DNA of 64,000 nucleotides from Piscicola geometra. Its lineage: Eukaryota > Annelida > Clitellata > Hirudinida > Piscicolidae. Shown piece after piece: positions 42,206 through 57,800 of the stretch (position 1 is the stretch's first letter; each line of letters starts with the position of its first letter). The notes beneath the pieces are model-generated. The model saw only the letters and a list, made by a program, of their open reading frames with translations. It did no database searches and was not told the origin of the DNA. Position numbers and translations under genes: made by a program. The stretch is taken from contig CALSEQ010000048.1 of assembly GCA_943735955.1 (NCBI GenBank), forward strand, positions 294,501 through 358,500, in the 5' to 3' direction.

Positions 42206-44573
42206 CCCATTAACGCATGACTCAAAGGAATTAATTAATTTTTTAACATTTTATTGAAAACCCGATTCTAACAAATAAAATCAAAAAATTAGTCTGAAAT
42301 ATTTTATACAAAAAAAGTTATGATGAAAATAAAAAATGTCCTTAAAAAAGGACGCTATGCATTGCTACCGACGGTAATCACGATTCGTGGTAGATGCTGA
42401 AGCACTCCAAATGTAAAGCTACATTACATTTAAGGCATTTCTTTTCCACTTTCTTTCCACATTGCTTGCATCTTTTTTGGCCAGCTTCAATTTTACCAAT
42501 AAAATGATCTTTTCCATCGTATCGGACATCTGCAATCACGCTTTTAGCTAAATTCATGGATCCTTTTTTTTCTTTTTTGATCTGTTTGAAACCATATGAA
42601 AAAATTATAAATATTTCAGTTTAACATGAATAATAATAAAAACTCACATCAATTTGGCCTAGAATTGATTTCACAACCTGACGTCTAAACTGCACACATG
42701 TAAATTTTTCATTTTTATTATACTTTTTAAAAATGCACCAGGCATTGTGGACAGAGGCATCAATTAAAAAACCAAATAAAGGCCACCACCACTTTTTTAG
42801 CCTTATATTTATTCTAACATTTTCAATATTTTTATCCATTTGGTCCGTTCCACCCATGTAATGATTATATCGGTTTATAAGGAAAGGCTGTGGAATTTGG
42901 ACATGTTTTTTTTGAGATGCTGACCATCTTTTCACCTCTTTTATAGGCTCCACTCCATGATTACTTGAAAGTAAAGTAACAACGCTATTATCATTCCACC
43001 TTACCACAATGATATTCGATTCTTCATCCAATAAATAGTCATATTCTCCTCTTGGCTTTTTTTTCATTATTTCAACATCTTGAATTGGACATTTTTCTAT
43101 CCGGTTTTTTCTAACTGTGCCAGTTGCAAATATATTATTATTTTTTAACTGTTCAATCAACCTAAAAGAGGTGAAGAAATTATCAAAATATAACTCAAAT
43201 GGAGTGTCTTTTGGTAAGCATTTTATTAGTTTAGATACCACCGATCCACCAAGTCCTAATTCGCTATTGAACTCTTCAGAGGCTCCTTGATACGGGTTAC
43301 AATTTACCAAATACCCAAGCCTATTATTTAAGCACCAAACTTTATATCCAAACCTTATGGGTTTTCCTCTGATAAACTGTTTTGATGAATGCCTTCCATA
43401 ATATGGCACCATTGATTCATCAATCGCCAAATGACATTCTTTGGGCCAAAATTTGAGAAATCTTTCATTCATAGCATCAAATAATGGACGCACTTTGGCC
43501 ATCTTGTCTAACTTATTAATTTTCTCGTTGTCATTGCAATGCAAATATCTTAATAACTCTTCAAATCTGTTGACAGTCATAGCATTGCTTACAGCTAGAT
43601 TGTGTACATCGTCGCTCTGTTCCCAGTACATCCTGCGGTTTGCCAAAGGAACATAACCTGAAAGCATGAGTATAGCCAGCACCACTCTATATTCATTTTC
43701 AGTAGCATTCAGCTGTTTTAGTTTTTGGCTGGCATATAAATTTGACATGTCTGTTATTAGCTTGATGACTGGTACATCCAAAAATAAATTAAACAATGTG
43801 AGAGGAGACATGTTTTCTAAATTTGGTTTGTCCTCTGAACTATTATCTGCCAATAATCCAGTAGTAATGTCTTTTTTGGTCCATCTCCGATCAATTTTAA
43901 TTTTTTTAGCTGGCCTTTTTACAGCAGTTTCTTCTCTACTTATAGTGGTTTTCTCTTCCCCAATTTTGGAAATTACTATTTCTGCTTCTGCATTTAGCTG
44001 GTTTCTTGATAAATTATCTAGAGTACCTTCACCATCCTCGGGTCCACTATCCTCATCAGAGCAGTTTGGGTCAGTAGGAGGAATCATGACTATATCTGCT
44101 GAAAAGAAATCATTGTCATCTTCCAAAATACTAAGGACTTCATGAAGAGCGAATCTGAAAATAATTGTTTTTACCATCAGTATTACTGCATAGTGTCCTT
44201 AAAAAAGGACACTCAATAAAACACAGTTTTTGGAAATAATATTACATGTAAAATAAAATTTATTTTAAATAAAGATATAAGAATGAATAACAATGAAATA
44301 TTATTATACATTATGAATGGTAGACATTAAATAAAATTATAACTAACTTTTTTTCATGAGCCATGACAAAAACACAAAAAATTTAGTTATCGCCTTGAAA
44401 AATCAGAATATCGAAACAATCTATCAATTTCAAATCACAAAAAAATTTTTAACAAAGACTTCAGTTTATATAGGACAGGATTAGCTGCAAAGATAATAAA
44501 TATAATCAAGATAACTATTATTAAAAAAACTTTTTATTGCTGTCCTTAAAAAAGGACAGTATGCGTTAATGGG
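42206..44573 (-). mobile_element. Complete piggyBac-like transposon
   Basis: Terminal inverted repeats CCCATTAACGCAT / ATGCGTTAATGGG at the two ends, each flanked by TTAA (42202-42205, 44574-44577), the piggyBac target duplication. Contains an intact spliced transposase. A stem-loop sequence GTCCTTAAAAAAGGAC occurs near both ends (about 42338 and 44542) and again at about 44196. Inserted right at the 3' end of the LINE 44578-45995. Intact frame and ends suggest recent activity. Confidence 0.95.
42378..44364 (-). CDS. piggyBac-like transposase, three exons, about 575 aa
   Basis: DDE-type cut-and-paste transposase that excises precisely at TTAA. Exons: 44348-44364 (MAHEKK), 42648-44154 (main), 42378-42581 (C-terminal). 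All phases fit (17 nt, then 1 + 502 codons, then 68 codons with stop). Acidic N-terminus (SILEDDNDFFSADIVMIPP), then the catalytic core: HLAIDESMVPYYGRHSSKQF (first Asp), PFELYFDNFFTSFRLIEQL (second Asp), HYMGGTDQMDKNIENVRI with KKWWWPLFGFLIDASVHNAW (last Asp region). The last exon encodes the Cys-rich domain: KRCKQCGKKVEKKCLKCNVA, LHLECFSIYHES. No stops or shifts. Introns are AT-rich and short (67 and 193 bases). Confidence 0.93.
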
Positions 44574-44577
44574 TTAA

Positions 44578-45995
44578 TAATTGTCATTTTTGTATAGCGC
44601 CCGGGCACGCAACTGAAGCGCTTTCACTGCGTCGTAATGCAATAAAGAAATAAAAATAATTATAATAGTGATGTTATAAAAAAGAAAGCAAAGAGTGGCA
44701 TGGAGTAATTGTTAAGAATGATAGGCTAAGTTAAAGTAATGAGTTTTCAGTTTGGCTTTGAAAGTCGAAAATTGGTTGATACTTCGAAGTGCAGGTGGAA
44801 GGGCATTCCAAGTTGTTGGAGCTGCGTGACGGAATGCTCTTTTTGAGATGTTGTTTGTAGTGGATTCTTGGTTGAGGAGAAGAGATGAAGATGAACGCAG
44901 TTGTTTGTTTGATGTTTTGTTAGTTATGAGTTTGCTGAGATATGACGGTATTGAGGTTTGAAGAATTTTGAATGTGGTGATGGCTATTTTAAAAGATATT
45001 CGAAAGTCTATAGGAAGCCAGTGGAGTTTTATAAGATTTTCCTTTGATGATTGAACAAGGTGATGGCCTGGGTAATCACAGTTGAGTGTGATTCTAGCCG
45101 CCTTGTTTAAAACTGATTGTAGACGATTTCTTTCTTGATTGGTGATATTATATAATAGCGAGTTACAGTAGTCAAGTCTGCTTAGTATTAGACATCGGGA
45201 AAGTGAGGCGGAGAGATCAGTAGTAATGAATGGGCGTATGTGTTTGATTGCTTTGAGATGATAGTGTGATGATTGAATGATAGATGTGATGTGGTTTTTG
45301 AAAGTGAGTTTGCTGTCTAGGGTGACTCCGAGTATTTTGAGAGTGTTATTGATGGGGATTTTATCTGAGTTGATGTTGACAGATGATATTGTGTTTAAAC
45401 TATTTAATTGATAAGGGGTGCCTAGTTTTATTATTTCTGATTTAGTGGTGTTAAACTGGAGATAGTTATTGAGAAACCAAGTTTCCATGGTTTGTATGCA
45501 AGATGTGAGGTTACTAGTAGCTTGGTTGGATGTATTAGGTGTGATGAATTGAAGAAGTTGTATATCATCAGCATATTTATGGTAGGTTATATTGAATTGG
45601 TTGACTATATTTGAGATAGGTGAGATGTATGTGGTGAAAAGAAGCGGTCCAAGAACAGAGCCTTGAGGAACGCCGTGTTGTATATTGGTTGGTGATGAGA
45701 TGTGTGTACCTAATTTAACTTGATAATGTCTATTTTCTAAATAAGATGACAGCCAGTTTAAAGCTGTTCCATCAACTCCAAATTCTTTATGAAGTCTGTT
45801 TATGAGGATGGAATGGCTGATGGTGTCGAAGGCTGCTGATAGGTCGAGTGATGCGAGGAGGGTGGTATTTTTTGAGTCGCATCCGTTGAAAATGTGGTCA
45901 GTTAGATGGAGTAGGGCTGTTTCTGTAGAGTGGTAAGGTCTATAGGCTGATTGGTGACTGGGATAGTTTGGATTGGAGGTGATGTGAGGTTGTAG
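44578..45995 (-). mobile_element. LINE 3' part, second family
   Basis: Minus strand RT: SAYRPYHSTETALLHLTDHI, LASLDLSAAFDTISHSIL, GVPQGSVLGPLLFTTYISP, YHKYADDIQLLQ, then METWFLNNYLQFNTTKSEI, LKILGVTLDSKL and the end APTTWNALPPALRS. 5'-truncated. 3' tail on the minus strand: GCGCTTCAGTTGCGTGCC, GGGCGCTATACAAAAATGAC. Distinct from the 12-15 kb family. Confidence 0.88.
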
Positions 45996-46186
45996 TTGTT
46001 ATAAAATACCATATAATAGACCAGAGTATAAACTGTAGATTATATAATTGTAGTTATCGATATGAAGCGACGAATTATTCAAATGAATCAATTTGAATAT
46101 CAGAAACAATTTAGAAAACAAACAACAATTGCGCTGTGAGCAAATGCATCACCACCATCATCATCATCACCACCACAAGAACGCAC

Positions 46187-49416
<3,230 letters not shown>

Positions 49417-49841
49417 CTTCAAACAATTTTTCAGTATTTTACACAAAAATCTATTTTTAAATGAATAACAAGTTGGGACAGGTTCAACTTATTTACAATA
49501 TTTCTTATTGCAAATCCGGCTCTTTACGCGCTCGTGTCTCTTTAAATTGTTTTTTTCTGCCAACCAAAGCAGTTGATAATACGTCATTAGAATTGGGTCT
49601 ATATAAGGAATTATATAAGTAATTATCATGTGCGTGTAAAAGTTGACTGCAGCGATGTGTCATCTCAAAAATAGACTTAATTGAAGACTGAACTTTCATA
49701 GTTACCTTTAGACCATATTTACCTACTCTTTAAATTTTAAAAAAGCACATATAAAAGTTTATAAATTGATTGAAGGCGTAATAAAATAGTATTGGCGCAA
49801 CAAAACTTGGAATATATTTAATTCTTCTTCTTCGCCATATC

Positions 49842-50057
49842 TCAGTGCTCTGGCACGTCGACGTAGGCTCTCACATGATTAGAAAGTAAACACCATCGAC
49901 TCTGTCTTGGGCCAAGGACAGTTATCATTGGTGATCGTTCTTCGTATATCGAGAATGCTGCCGATGACCATTTTGTTGTTGGGCGTCCTCTTTTGGCTGT
50001 TCCGTCCAGTCTAAATTCAGTGTTATTTTTGAAATTCGGAGTACCATAAAACATCAT
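49842..50057 (-). mobile_element. Possible retroelement C-terminal fragment
   Basis: Minus strand FRLDGTAKRGRPTTKWSSAA resembles the KRGRPxxxW segment common at the ends of some non-LTR and DNA-element proteins. No other domain; weak. Confidence 0.3.
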
Positions 50058-50314
50058 GTATAAGACGCACCTATTTATTCCATAGAAAAAAGAAAAGTCG
50101 AGATTTCATGAAAAATTAAAACTTGTAGGTCATATGGGAAATGTTCATCCTTTTAATAGTAGAAAATCGATGAAATCGCATCCAAGAAAAACTTTTCTGT
50201 GATATGTATCCCAAGTATTTCTTTGAATGTCGTTATTTCTAAAACAAACAGTTGCCTTTCTTCATTTTTCTTAAAAACTACGTTTCACATCCATAGAGGT
50301 TAATTTGGTTCTTG

Positions 50315-50475
50315 AGTGGACGGGTAGCCGGGTGTATAATGAGATTTATCTTGACCAATGTTTCTAGGTTCGAATGCAAACAATGTCTTAGTAATTCATA
50401 CTCATAGACGAAAATTGGAAAGTTTGCACCTTTTGGGGTCTAGAAGCCAATTTGGGATGTACACCACTATAAAAA
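50315..50475 (+). mobile_element. tRNA-derived SINE, family 1, diverged
   Basis: GACGGGTAGCCGGGTG, TTTCTAGGTTCGAATGCAAA (B box), tail GTCTAGAAGCCAATTTGGGA, TACACCACTATAAAAATAAT. Most diverged family-1 copy after the duplicated one. Confidence 0.65.
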
Positions 50476-51050
50476 TAATCATCATTATTGTTACTTTGAT
50501 CAATGCTTTCAATATCTTTTATTGGCTCTTCTCTTATGTCACATGCTGAGGTCAGAGTCGATCCGAGATACTTTAAGCAGTTTGTCTTTATTTAAGTTGA
50601 TCAATTTATAATTATTCATATTTATTTTTATCTCACGCAATTTTTTTATACACTCTTTATCTTATCTTTCAGGCAATTTTTTCACCATTGAGCCTCATAA
50701 ATTTATCTTTGCATTTTAATAAAATTTTTATCAGTCTTTTTAAAACCTTCGTCTTCTATCAAAATATTTCATATTTATTAACATTATTTCAAATTCAAAA
50801 ATATTTTTTTAAAATATTAGATTTTATCAATGTTTTTCAATGTTTTTTCACAAATATTTTGAAGATTAAAAAAATATTATTTCTTATTGTAAAAGTAAAA
50901 TTCCATTGCGATGAGTCATGAAGCTTTATTTTTGTATTATTTCATATGACTATTTAAAGATTTAATGATATAATTTCAATAGTTTTATTATTTTAAAAAT
51001 TAATTCAGTATAGACTATGTCTGAGTGATACGAATGAGAGGGGCAGAAAC
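50476..51050. other. AT-rich spacer upstream of TBL1 exons
   Basis: No TBL1 N-terminal (LisH or early WD) exon found here; nothing else supported. Confidence 0.5.
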
Positions 51051-51134
51051 GAATAGTAGTAGTAGTAGTAGTAGTAGTAGTATTAAGATGATGATGATGA
51101 TGATGATGATGATCTTGCACCAATGGATCGCCAG

Positions 51135-51209
51135 AACGAAGTGAACGCCATAAAGTGGGAGCCTCAAGGACTCCTGCTCGCCTCCTGCTCCGATGACATG
51201 ACCCTCAAG
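51135..51209 (+). CDS. TBL1XR1: TBL1 exon R, copy 1
   Basis: CGCCAG start, CTCAAG|GTGGTG end. [25 protein letters not shown]. No P or Q exon precedes it. Confidence 0.88.
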
Positions 51210-52492
51210 GTGGTGCTTGTGGTGATGATGATGATGGTGGTGGTGGTGGTGCTTGTGGTGATGATGATGATGGTGGTGGTGGTGGTGCTTGTGGTGATGA
51301 TGATGATGGTGGTGGTGGTGGTGCTTGTGGTGGTGATGATGATGGTGGTGGTGGTGGTGCTTGTGGTGATGATGATGATGGTGGTGGTGGTGGTGCTTGT
51401 GGTGATGATGATGATGGTGGTGGTGGTGGTGCTTGTGGTGATGATGATGATGGTGGTGGTGCTTGTGGTGATGATGATGATGGTGGTGGTGGTGGTGCTT
51501 GTGGTGATGATGATGATGGCGGTGGTGGTGGTGCTTGTGGTGATGATGATGATGGTGGTGGTGGTGGTGCTTGTGGTGATGATGATGATGGTGGTGGTGG
51601 TGGTGCTTGTGGTGATGATGATGATGGTGGTGGTGGTGGTGCTTGTGGTGATGATGATGGTGGTGGTGGTGGTGGTGCTTGTGGGGATGATGATGATGGT
51701 GGTGGTGGTGGTGCTTGTGGTGATGATGATGATGGTGGTGGTGTTGGTGCTTGTGGTGATGATGATGGTGGTGGTGGTGGTGGTGCTTGTGGTGATGATG
51801 ATGATGGTGGTGGTGGTGGTGCTTGTGCTGCTGATGATGATGCTGGTGCTGCTGATGATGATGCTGGTGCTGCTGATGATGATGCTGGTGGTGGTGATAG
51901 TGGTGGTCGTGGAGGATTATTATATAGAATTAAAAAAATATATAGAGTTATTTATAACTTTCTTCATCATCATCATCATCACCACCACCTCAGACGACCA
52001 TCATCTGGGATGCCAGCTCAGGGAAGTGCACTCAACAATTCGCCTTCCACAATGGTGTGTGACGTCACTCCTTCTGAACCCCTCCATCGTTCTTTCATTC
52101 CTTTATCCCACCCTCACTCCATTTCTTACTCCCTCCTCCCTCCTTTCCACTCATTCACCCCCCCCCACCCTCCAACAGCACCCGCCCTGGACGTGGACTG
52201 GCAGAACAACCAGACGTTCGCTTCCTGCTCCACCGACCAGTGCATCCACGTCTGCAAACTCGCCGTCGAGAAGCCCATCAAGACCTTCCAGGGACACACC
52301 GTACGTCCTGATGATGATGATGATGATGGGGATGAGGATGATGATGGGGATGCTGATGATAATGATGAGGATGAGGATGATGATGATTCTGGTTGTGGTG
52401 ATGATGATGATGATTGTGGTGGTGATGGTGATGATGATGATGGTTAATAATTGTTTTAATAGTAGTAGTAGTAGTAGTAGTAGTAGTATTAA

Positions 52493-52525
<33 letters not shown>

Positions 52526-54783
52526 CTTGCACCAATGGATCGCCAGAACGAAGTGAACGCCATAAAGTGGGAGCCTCAAGGACTCCTGCTCGCCTCCTGC
52601 TCCGATGACATGACCCTCAAGGTGGTGCTTGTGGTGATGATGATGATGGTGGTGGTGGTGGTGCTTGTGGTGATGATGATGATGGTGGTGGTGGTGGTGC
52701 TTGTGGTGATGATGATGATGGTGGTGGTGGTGGTGCTTGTGGTGATGATGATGATGCTGGTGCTGCTGATGATGATGCTGGTGCTGCTGCTGATGATGCT
52801 GGTGGTGGTGATAGTGGTGGTCGTGGAGGATTATTATATAGAATGAAAAAAATATATAGAGTTATTTATAACTTTCTTCATCATCATCATCATCACCACC
52901 ACCTCAGACGACCATCATCTGGGATGCCAGCTCAGGGAAGTGCACTCAACAATTCGCCTTCCACAATGGTGTGTGACGTCACTCCTTCTGAACCCCTCCA
53001 TCGTTCTTTCATTCCTTTATCCCACCCTCACTCCATTTCTTACTCCCTCCTCCCTCCTTTCCACTCATTCACCCCCCCCCCACCCTCCAACAGCACCCGC
53101 CCTGGACGTGGACTGGCAGAACAACCAGACGTTCGCTTCCTGCTCCACCGACCAGTGCATCCACGTCTGCAAACTCGCCGTCGAGAAGCCCATCAAGACC
53201 TTCCAGGGACACACCGTGCGTCCTGATGATGATGATGATGATGGGGATGAGGATGATGATGGGGATGCTGATGATAATGATGAGGATGAGGATGATGATG
53301 ATTCTGGTTGTGGTGATGATGATGATGATTGTGGTGGTGATGGTGATGATGATGATGGTTAATAATTGTTTTAATAGTAGTAGTAGTAGTAGTAGTAGTA
53401 GTATTAAGATGATGATGATGATGATGATGATGATCTTGCACCAATGGATCGCCAGAACGAAGTGAACGCCATAAAGTGGGAGCCTCAAGGACTCCTGCTC
53501 GCCTCCTGCTCCGATGACATGACCCTCAAGGTGGTGCTTGTGGTGATGATGATGATGGTGGTGGTGGTGGTGCTTGTGGTGATGATGATGATGGTGGTGG
53601 TGGTGGTGCTTGTGGTGATGATGATGATGGTGGTGGTGGTGGTGCTTGTGGTGGTGATGATGATGGTGGTGGTGGTTGTGCTTGTGGTGATGATGATGAT
53701 GGTGGTGGTGGTGGTGCTTGTGGTGATGATGATGATGGTGGTGGTGGTGGTGCTTGTGGTGATGATGATGATGGTGGTGGTGCTTGTGGTGATGATGATG
53801 ATGGTGGTGGTGGTGGTGCTTGTGGTGATGATGATGATGGTGGTGGTGGTGGTGCTTGTGGTGATGATGATGATGGTGGTGGTGGTGGTGCTTGTGGTGA
53901 TGATGATGATGGTGGTGGTGGTGGTGCTTGTGGTGATGATGATGATGGTGGTGGTGGTGGTGCTTGTGGTGATGATGATGGTGGTGGTGGTGGTGGTGCT
54001 TGTGGGGATGATGATGATGGTGGTGGTGGTGGTGCTTGTGGTGATGATGATGATGGTGGTGGTGTTGGTGCTTGTGGTGATGATGATGGTGGTGGTGGTG
54101 GTGGTGCTTGTGGTGATGATGATGATGGTGGTGGTGGTGGTGCTTGTGCTGCTGATGATGATGCTGGTGCTGCTGATGATGATGCTGGTGCTGCTGATGA
54201 TGATGCTGGTGGTGGTGATAGTGGTGGTCGTGGAGGATTATTATATAGAATTAAAAAAATATATAGAGTTATTTATAACTTTCTTCATCATCATCATCAT
54301 CACCACCACCTCAGACGACCATCATCTGGGATGCCAGCTCAGGGAAGTGCACTCAACAATTCGCCTTCCACAATGGTGTGTGACGTCACTCCTTCTGAAC
54401 CCCTCCATCGTTCTTTCATTCCTTTATCCCACCGTCACTCCATTTCTTACTCCCTCCTCCCTCCTTTCCACTCATTCACCCCCCCCCCCCACCCTCCAAC
54501 AGCACCCGCCCTGGACGTGGACTGGCAGAACAACCAGACGTTCGCTTCCTGCTCCACCGACCAGTGCATCCACGTCTGCAAACTCGCCGTCGAGAAGCCC
54601 ATCAAGACCTTCCAGGGACACACCGTGCGTCCTGATGATGATGATGATGATGGGGATGAGGATGATGATGGGGATGCTGATGATAATGATGAGGATGAGG
54701 ATGATGATGATTCTGGTTGTGGTGATGATGATGATGATTGTGGTGGTGATGGTGATGATGATGATGGTTAATAATTGTTTTAA

Positions 54784-54821
<38 letters not shown>

Positions 54822-54825
54822 TTAA

Positions 54826-54858
<33 letters not shown>

Positions 54859-57800
54859 CTTGCACCAATGGATCGCCAGAACGAAGTGAACGCCATAAAG
54901 TGGGAGCCTCAAGGACTCCTGCTCGCCTCCTGCTCCGATGACATGACCCTCAAGGTGGTGCTTGTGGTGATGATGATGATGGTGGTGGTGGTGGTGCTTG
55001 TGGTGATGATGATGATGGTGGTGGTGGTGGTGCTTGTGGTGATGATGATGATGGTGGTGGTGGTGGTGCTTGTGGTGGTGATGATGATGGTGGTGGTGGT
55101 GGTGCTTGTGGTGATGATGATGATGGTGGTGGTGCTTGTGGTGATGATGATGATGGTGGTGGTGGTGGTGCTTGTGGTGGTGATGATGATGGTGGTGCTT
55201 GTGGTGGTAATGATGATGATGGTGGTGGTGGTGCTTGTGGTGATGATGATGATGGTGGTGGTGGTGCTTGTGGTGATGATGATGATGGTGGTGGTGCTTG
55301 TGGTGATGATGATGATGGTGGTGGTGCTTGTGGTGATGATGATGATGGTGGTGGTGGTGGTGCTTGTGGTGATGATGATGATGGTGGTGGTGGTGGTGCT
55401 TGTGGTGATGATGATGATGGTGGTGGTGGTGCTTGTGGTGATGATGATGATGGTGGTGGTGGTGCTTGTGGTGATGATGATGATGGTGGTGGTGCTTGTG
55501 GTGATGATGATGATGGTGGTGGTGCTTGTGGTGATGATGATGATGGTGGTGGTGGTGGTGCTTGTGGTGATGATGATGATGGTGGTGGTGGTGGTGCTTG
55601 TGGTGATGATGATGATGGTGGTGGTGGTGGTGCTTGTGGTGAAGATGATGATGGTGGTGGTGCTTGTGGTGATGATGATGATGGTGGTGGTGCTGGTGCT
55701 TGTGGTGATGATGATGATGGTGGTGGTGGTGGTGCTTGTGGTGATGATGATGATGGTGGTGGTGGTGGTGCTTGTGGTGATGATGATGATGGTGATGGTG
55801 GTGGTGCTTGTGGTGATGATGATGATGGTGGTGGTGGTGGTGCTTGTGGTGATGATGATGATGGTGGTGGTGGTGGTGCTTGTGGTGATGATGATGATGG
55901 TGGTGGTGCTTGTGGTGATGATGATGGTGGTGGTGGTGCTTGTGGTGATGATGATGATGGTGGTGGTGCTTGTGGTGATGATGATGATGGTGGTGGTGGT
56001 GATGCTTGTGGTGATGATGATGATGGTGGTGGTGGTGGTGCTTGTGGTGATGATGATGATGGTGGTGGTGGTGGTGCTTGTGGTGATGATGATGGTGGTG
56101 GTGGTGGTGCTTGTGGTGATGATGATGATGGTGGTGGTGGTGGTGCTTGTGGTGATGATGATGATGGTGGTGGTGGTGGTGCTTGTGGTGATGATGATGA
56201 TGGTGGTGGTGGTGGTGCTTGTGGTGATGATGATGGTGGTGGTGGTGGTGCTTGTGGTGATGATGATGATGGTGGTGGTGGTAGTGCTTGTGGTGATGAT
56301 GATGATGGTGGTGGTGGTGCTTGTGGTGATGATGATGATGGTGATGGTGGTGGTGCTTGTGGTGATGATGATGATGGTGGTGGTGGTGGTGCTTGTGGTG
56401 ATGATGATGATGGTGGTGGTGGTGGTGCTTGTGGTGATGATGATGATGGTGGTGGTGGTGGTGCTTGTGGTGATGATGATGGTGGTGGTGGTGGTGCTTG
56501 TGGTGATGATGATGATGGTGGTGGTGGTGGTGCTTGTGGTGATGATGATGATGGTGGTGGTGCTTGTGGTAATGATGATGATGGTGGTGGTGGTGGTGCT
56601 TGTGGTGATGATGATGATGGTGGTGGTGGTTATGCTTGTGGTGATGATGATGGTGGTGGTGGTGGTGCTTGTGGTGATGATGATGATGGTGGTGGTGGTG
56701 GTGCTTGTGGTGATGATGATGATGGTGGTGGTGGTGGTGCTTGTGGTGATGATGATGATGGTGGTGGTGCTTGTGGTGATGATGATGATGGTGGTGGTGG
56801 TGGTGCTTGTGGTGATGATGATGATGGTGGTGGTGGTGGTGCTTGTGGTGATGATGATGATGGTGGTGGTGGTGGTGCTTGTGGTGATGATGATGATGGT
56901 GGTGGTGGTGGTGCTTGTGGTGATGATGATGATGGTGGTGGTGGTGGTGCTTGTGGTGATGATGATGATGGTGGTGGTGCTTGTGGTGATGATGATGATG
57001 GTGGTGGTGATGGTGCTTGTGGTGATGATGATTATGATGGTGGTGGTGGTGCTTATGGTGATGATGATGATGGTGGTGGTGGTGGTGCTTGTGGTGATGA
57101 TGATGATGGTGGTGGTGGTGGTGCTTGTGGTGATGATGATGATGGTGGTGGTGCTTGTGGTGATGATGATGATGGTGGTGGTGGTGGTGCTTGTGGTGAT
57201 GATGATGATGGTGGTGGTGGTGGTGCTTGTGGTGATGATGATGATGGTGGTGGTGCTTGTGGTGATGATGATGATGGTGGTGGTGCTTGTGGTGATGATG
57301 ATGATGGTGGTTGTGGTGGTGCTTGTGTTGATGATGATGATGGTGGTGGTGGTGGTGCTTGTGGTGATGATGATGATGGTGGTGGTGGTGGTGCTTGTGG
57401 TGAAGATGATGATGGTGGTGGTGGTGGTGCTTGTGGTGATGATGATGATGGTGGTGGTGGTGGTGCTTGTGGTGATGATGATGATGGTGGTGGTGGTGGT
57501 GCTTGTGGTGATGATGATGATGGTGGTGGTGGTGGTGCTTGTGGTGATGATGATGATGGTGGTGGTGCTTGTGGTGATGATGATGATGGTGGTGGTGGTG
57601 GTGCTTGTGGTGATGATGATGATGGTGGTGGTGGTGGTGCTTGTGGTGATGATGATGATGGTGGTGGTGGTGGTGCTTGTGGTGATGATGATGATGGTGG
57701 TGGTGGTGGTGCTTGTGGTGATGATGATGATGGTGGTGGTGGTGGTGCTTGTGGTGATGATGATAATGGTGGTGGTTCTTGTGGTGATGATGATGATGGT

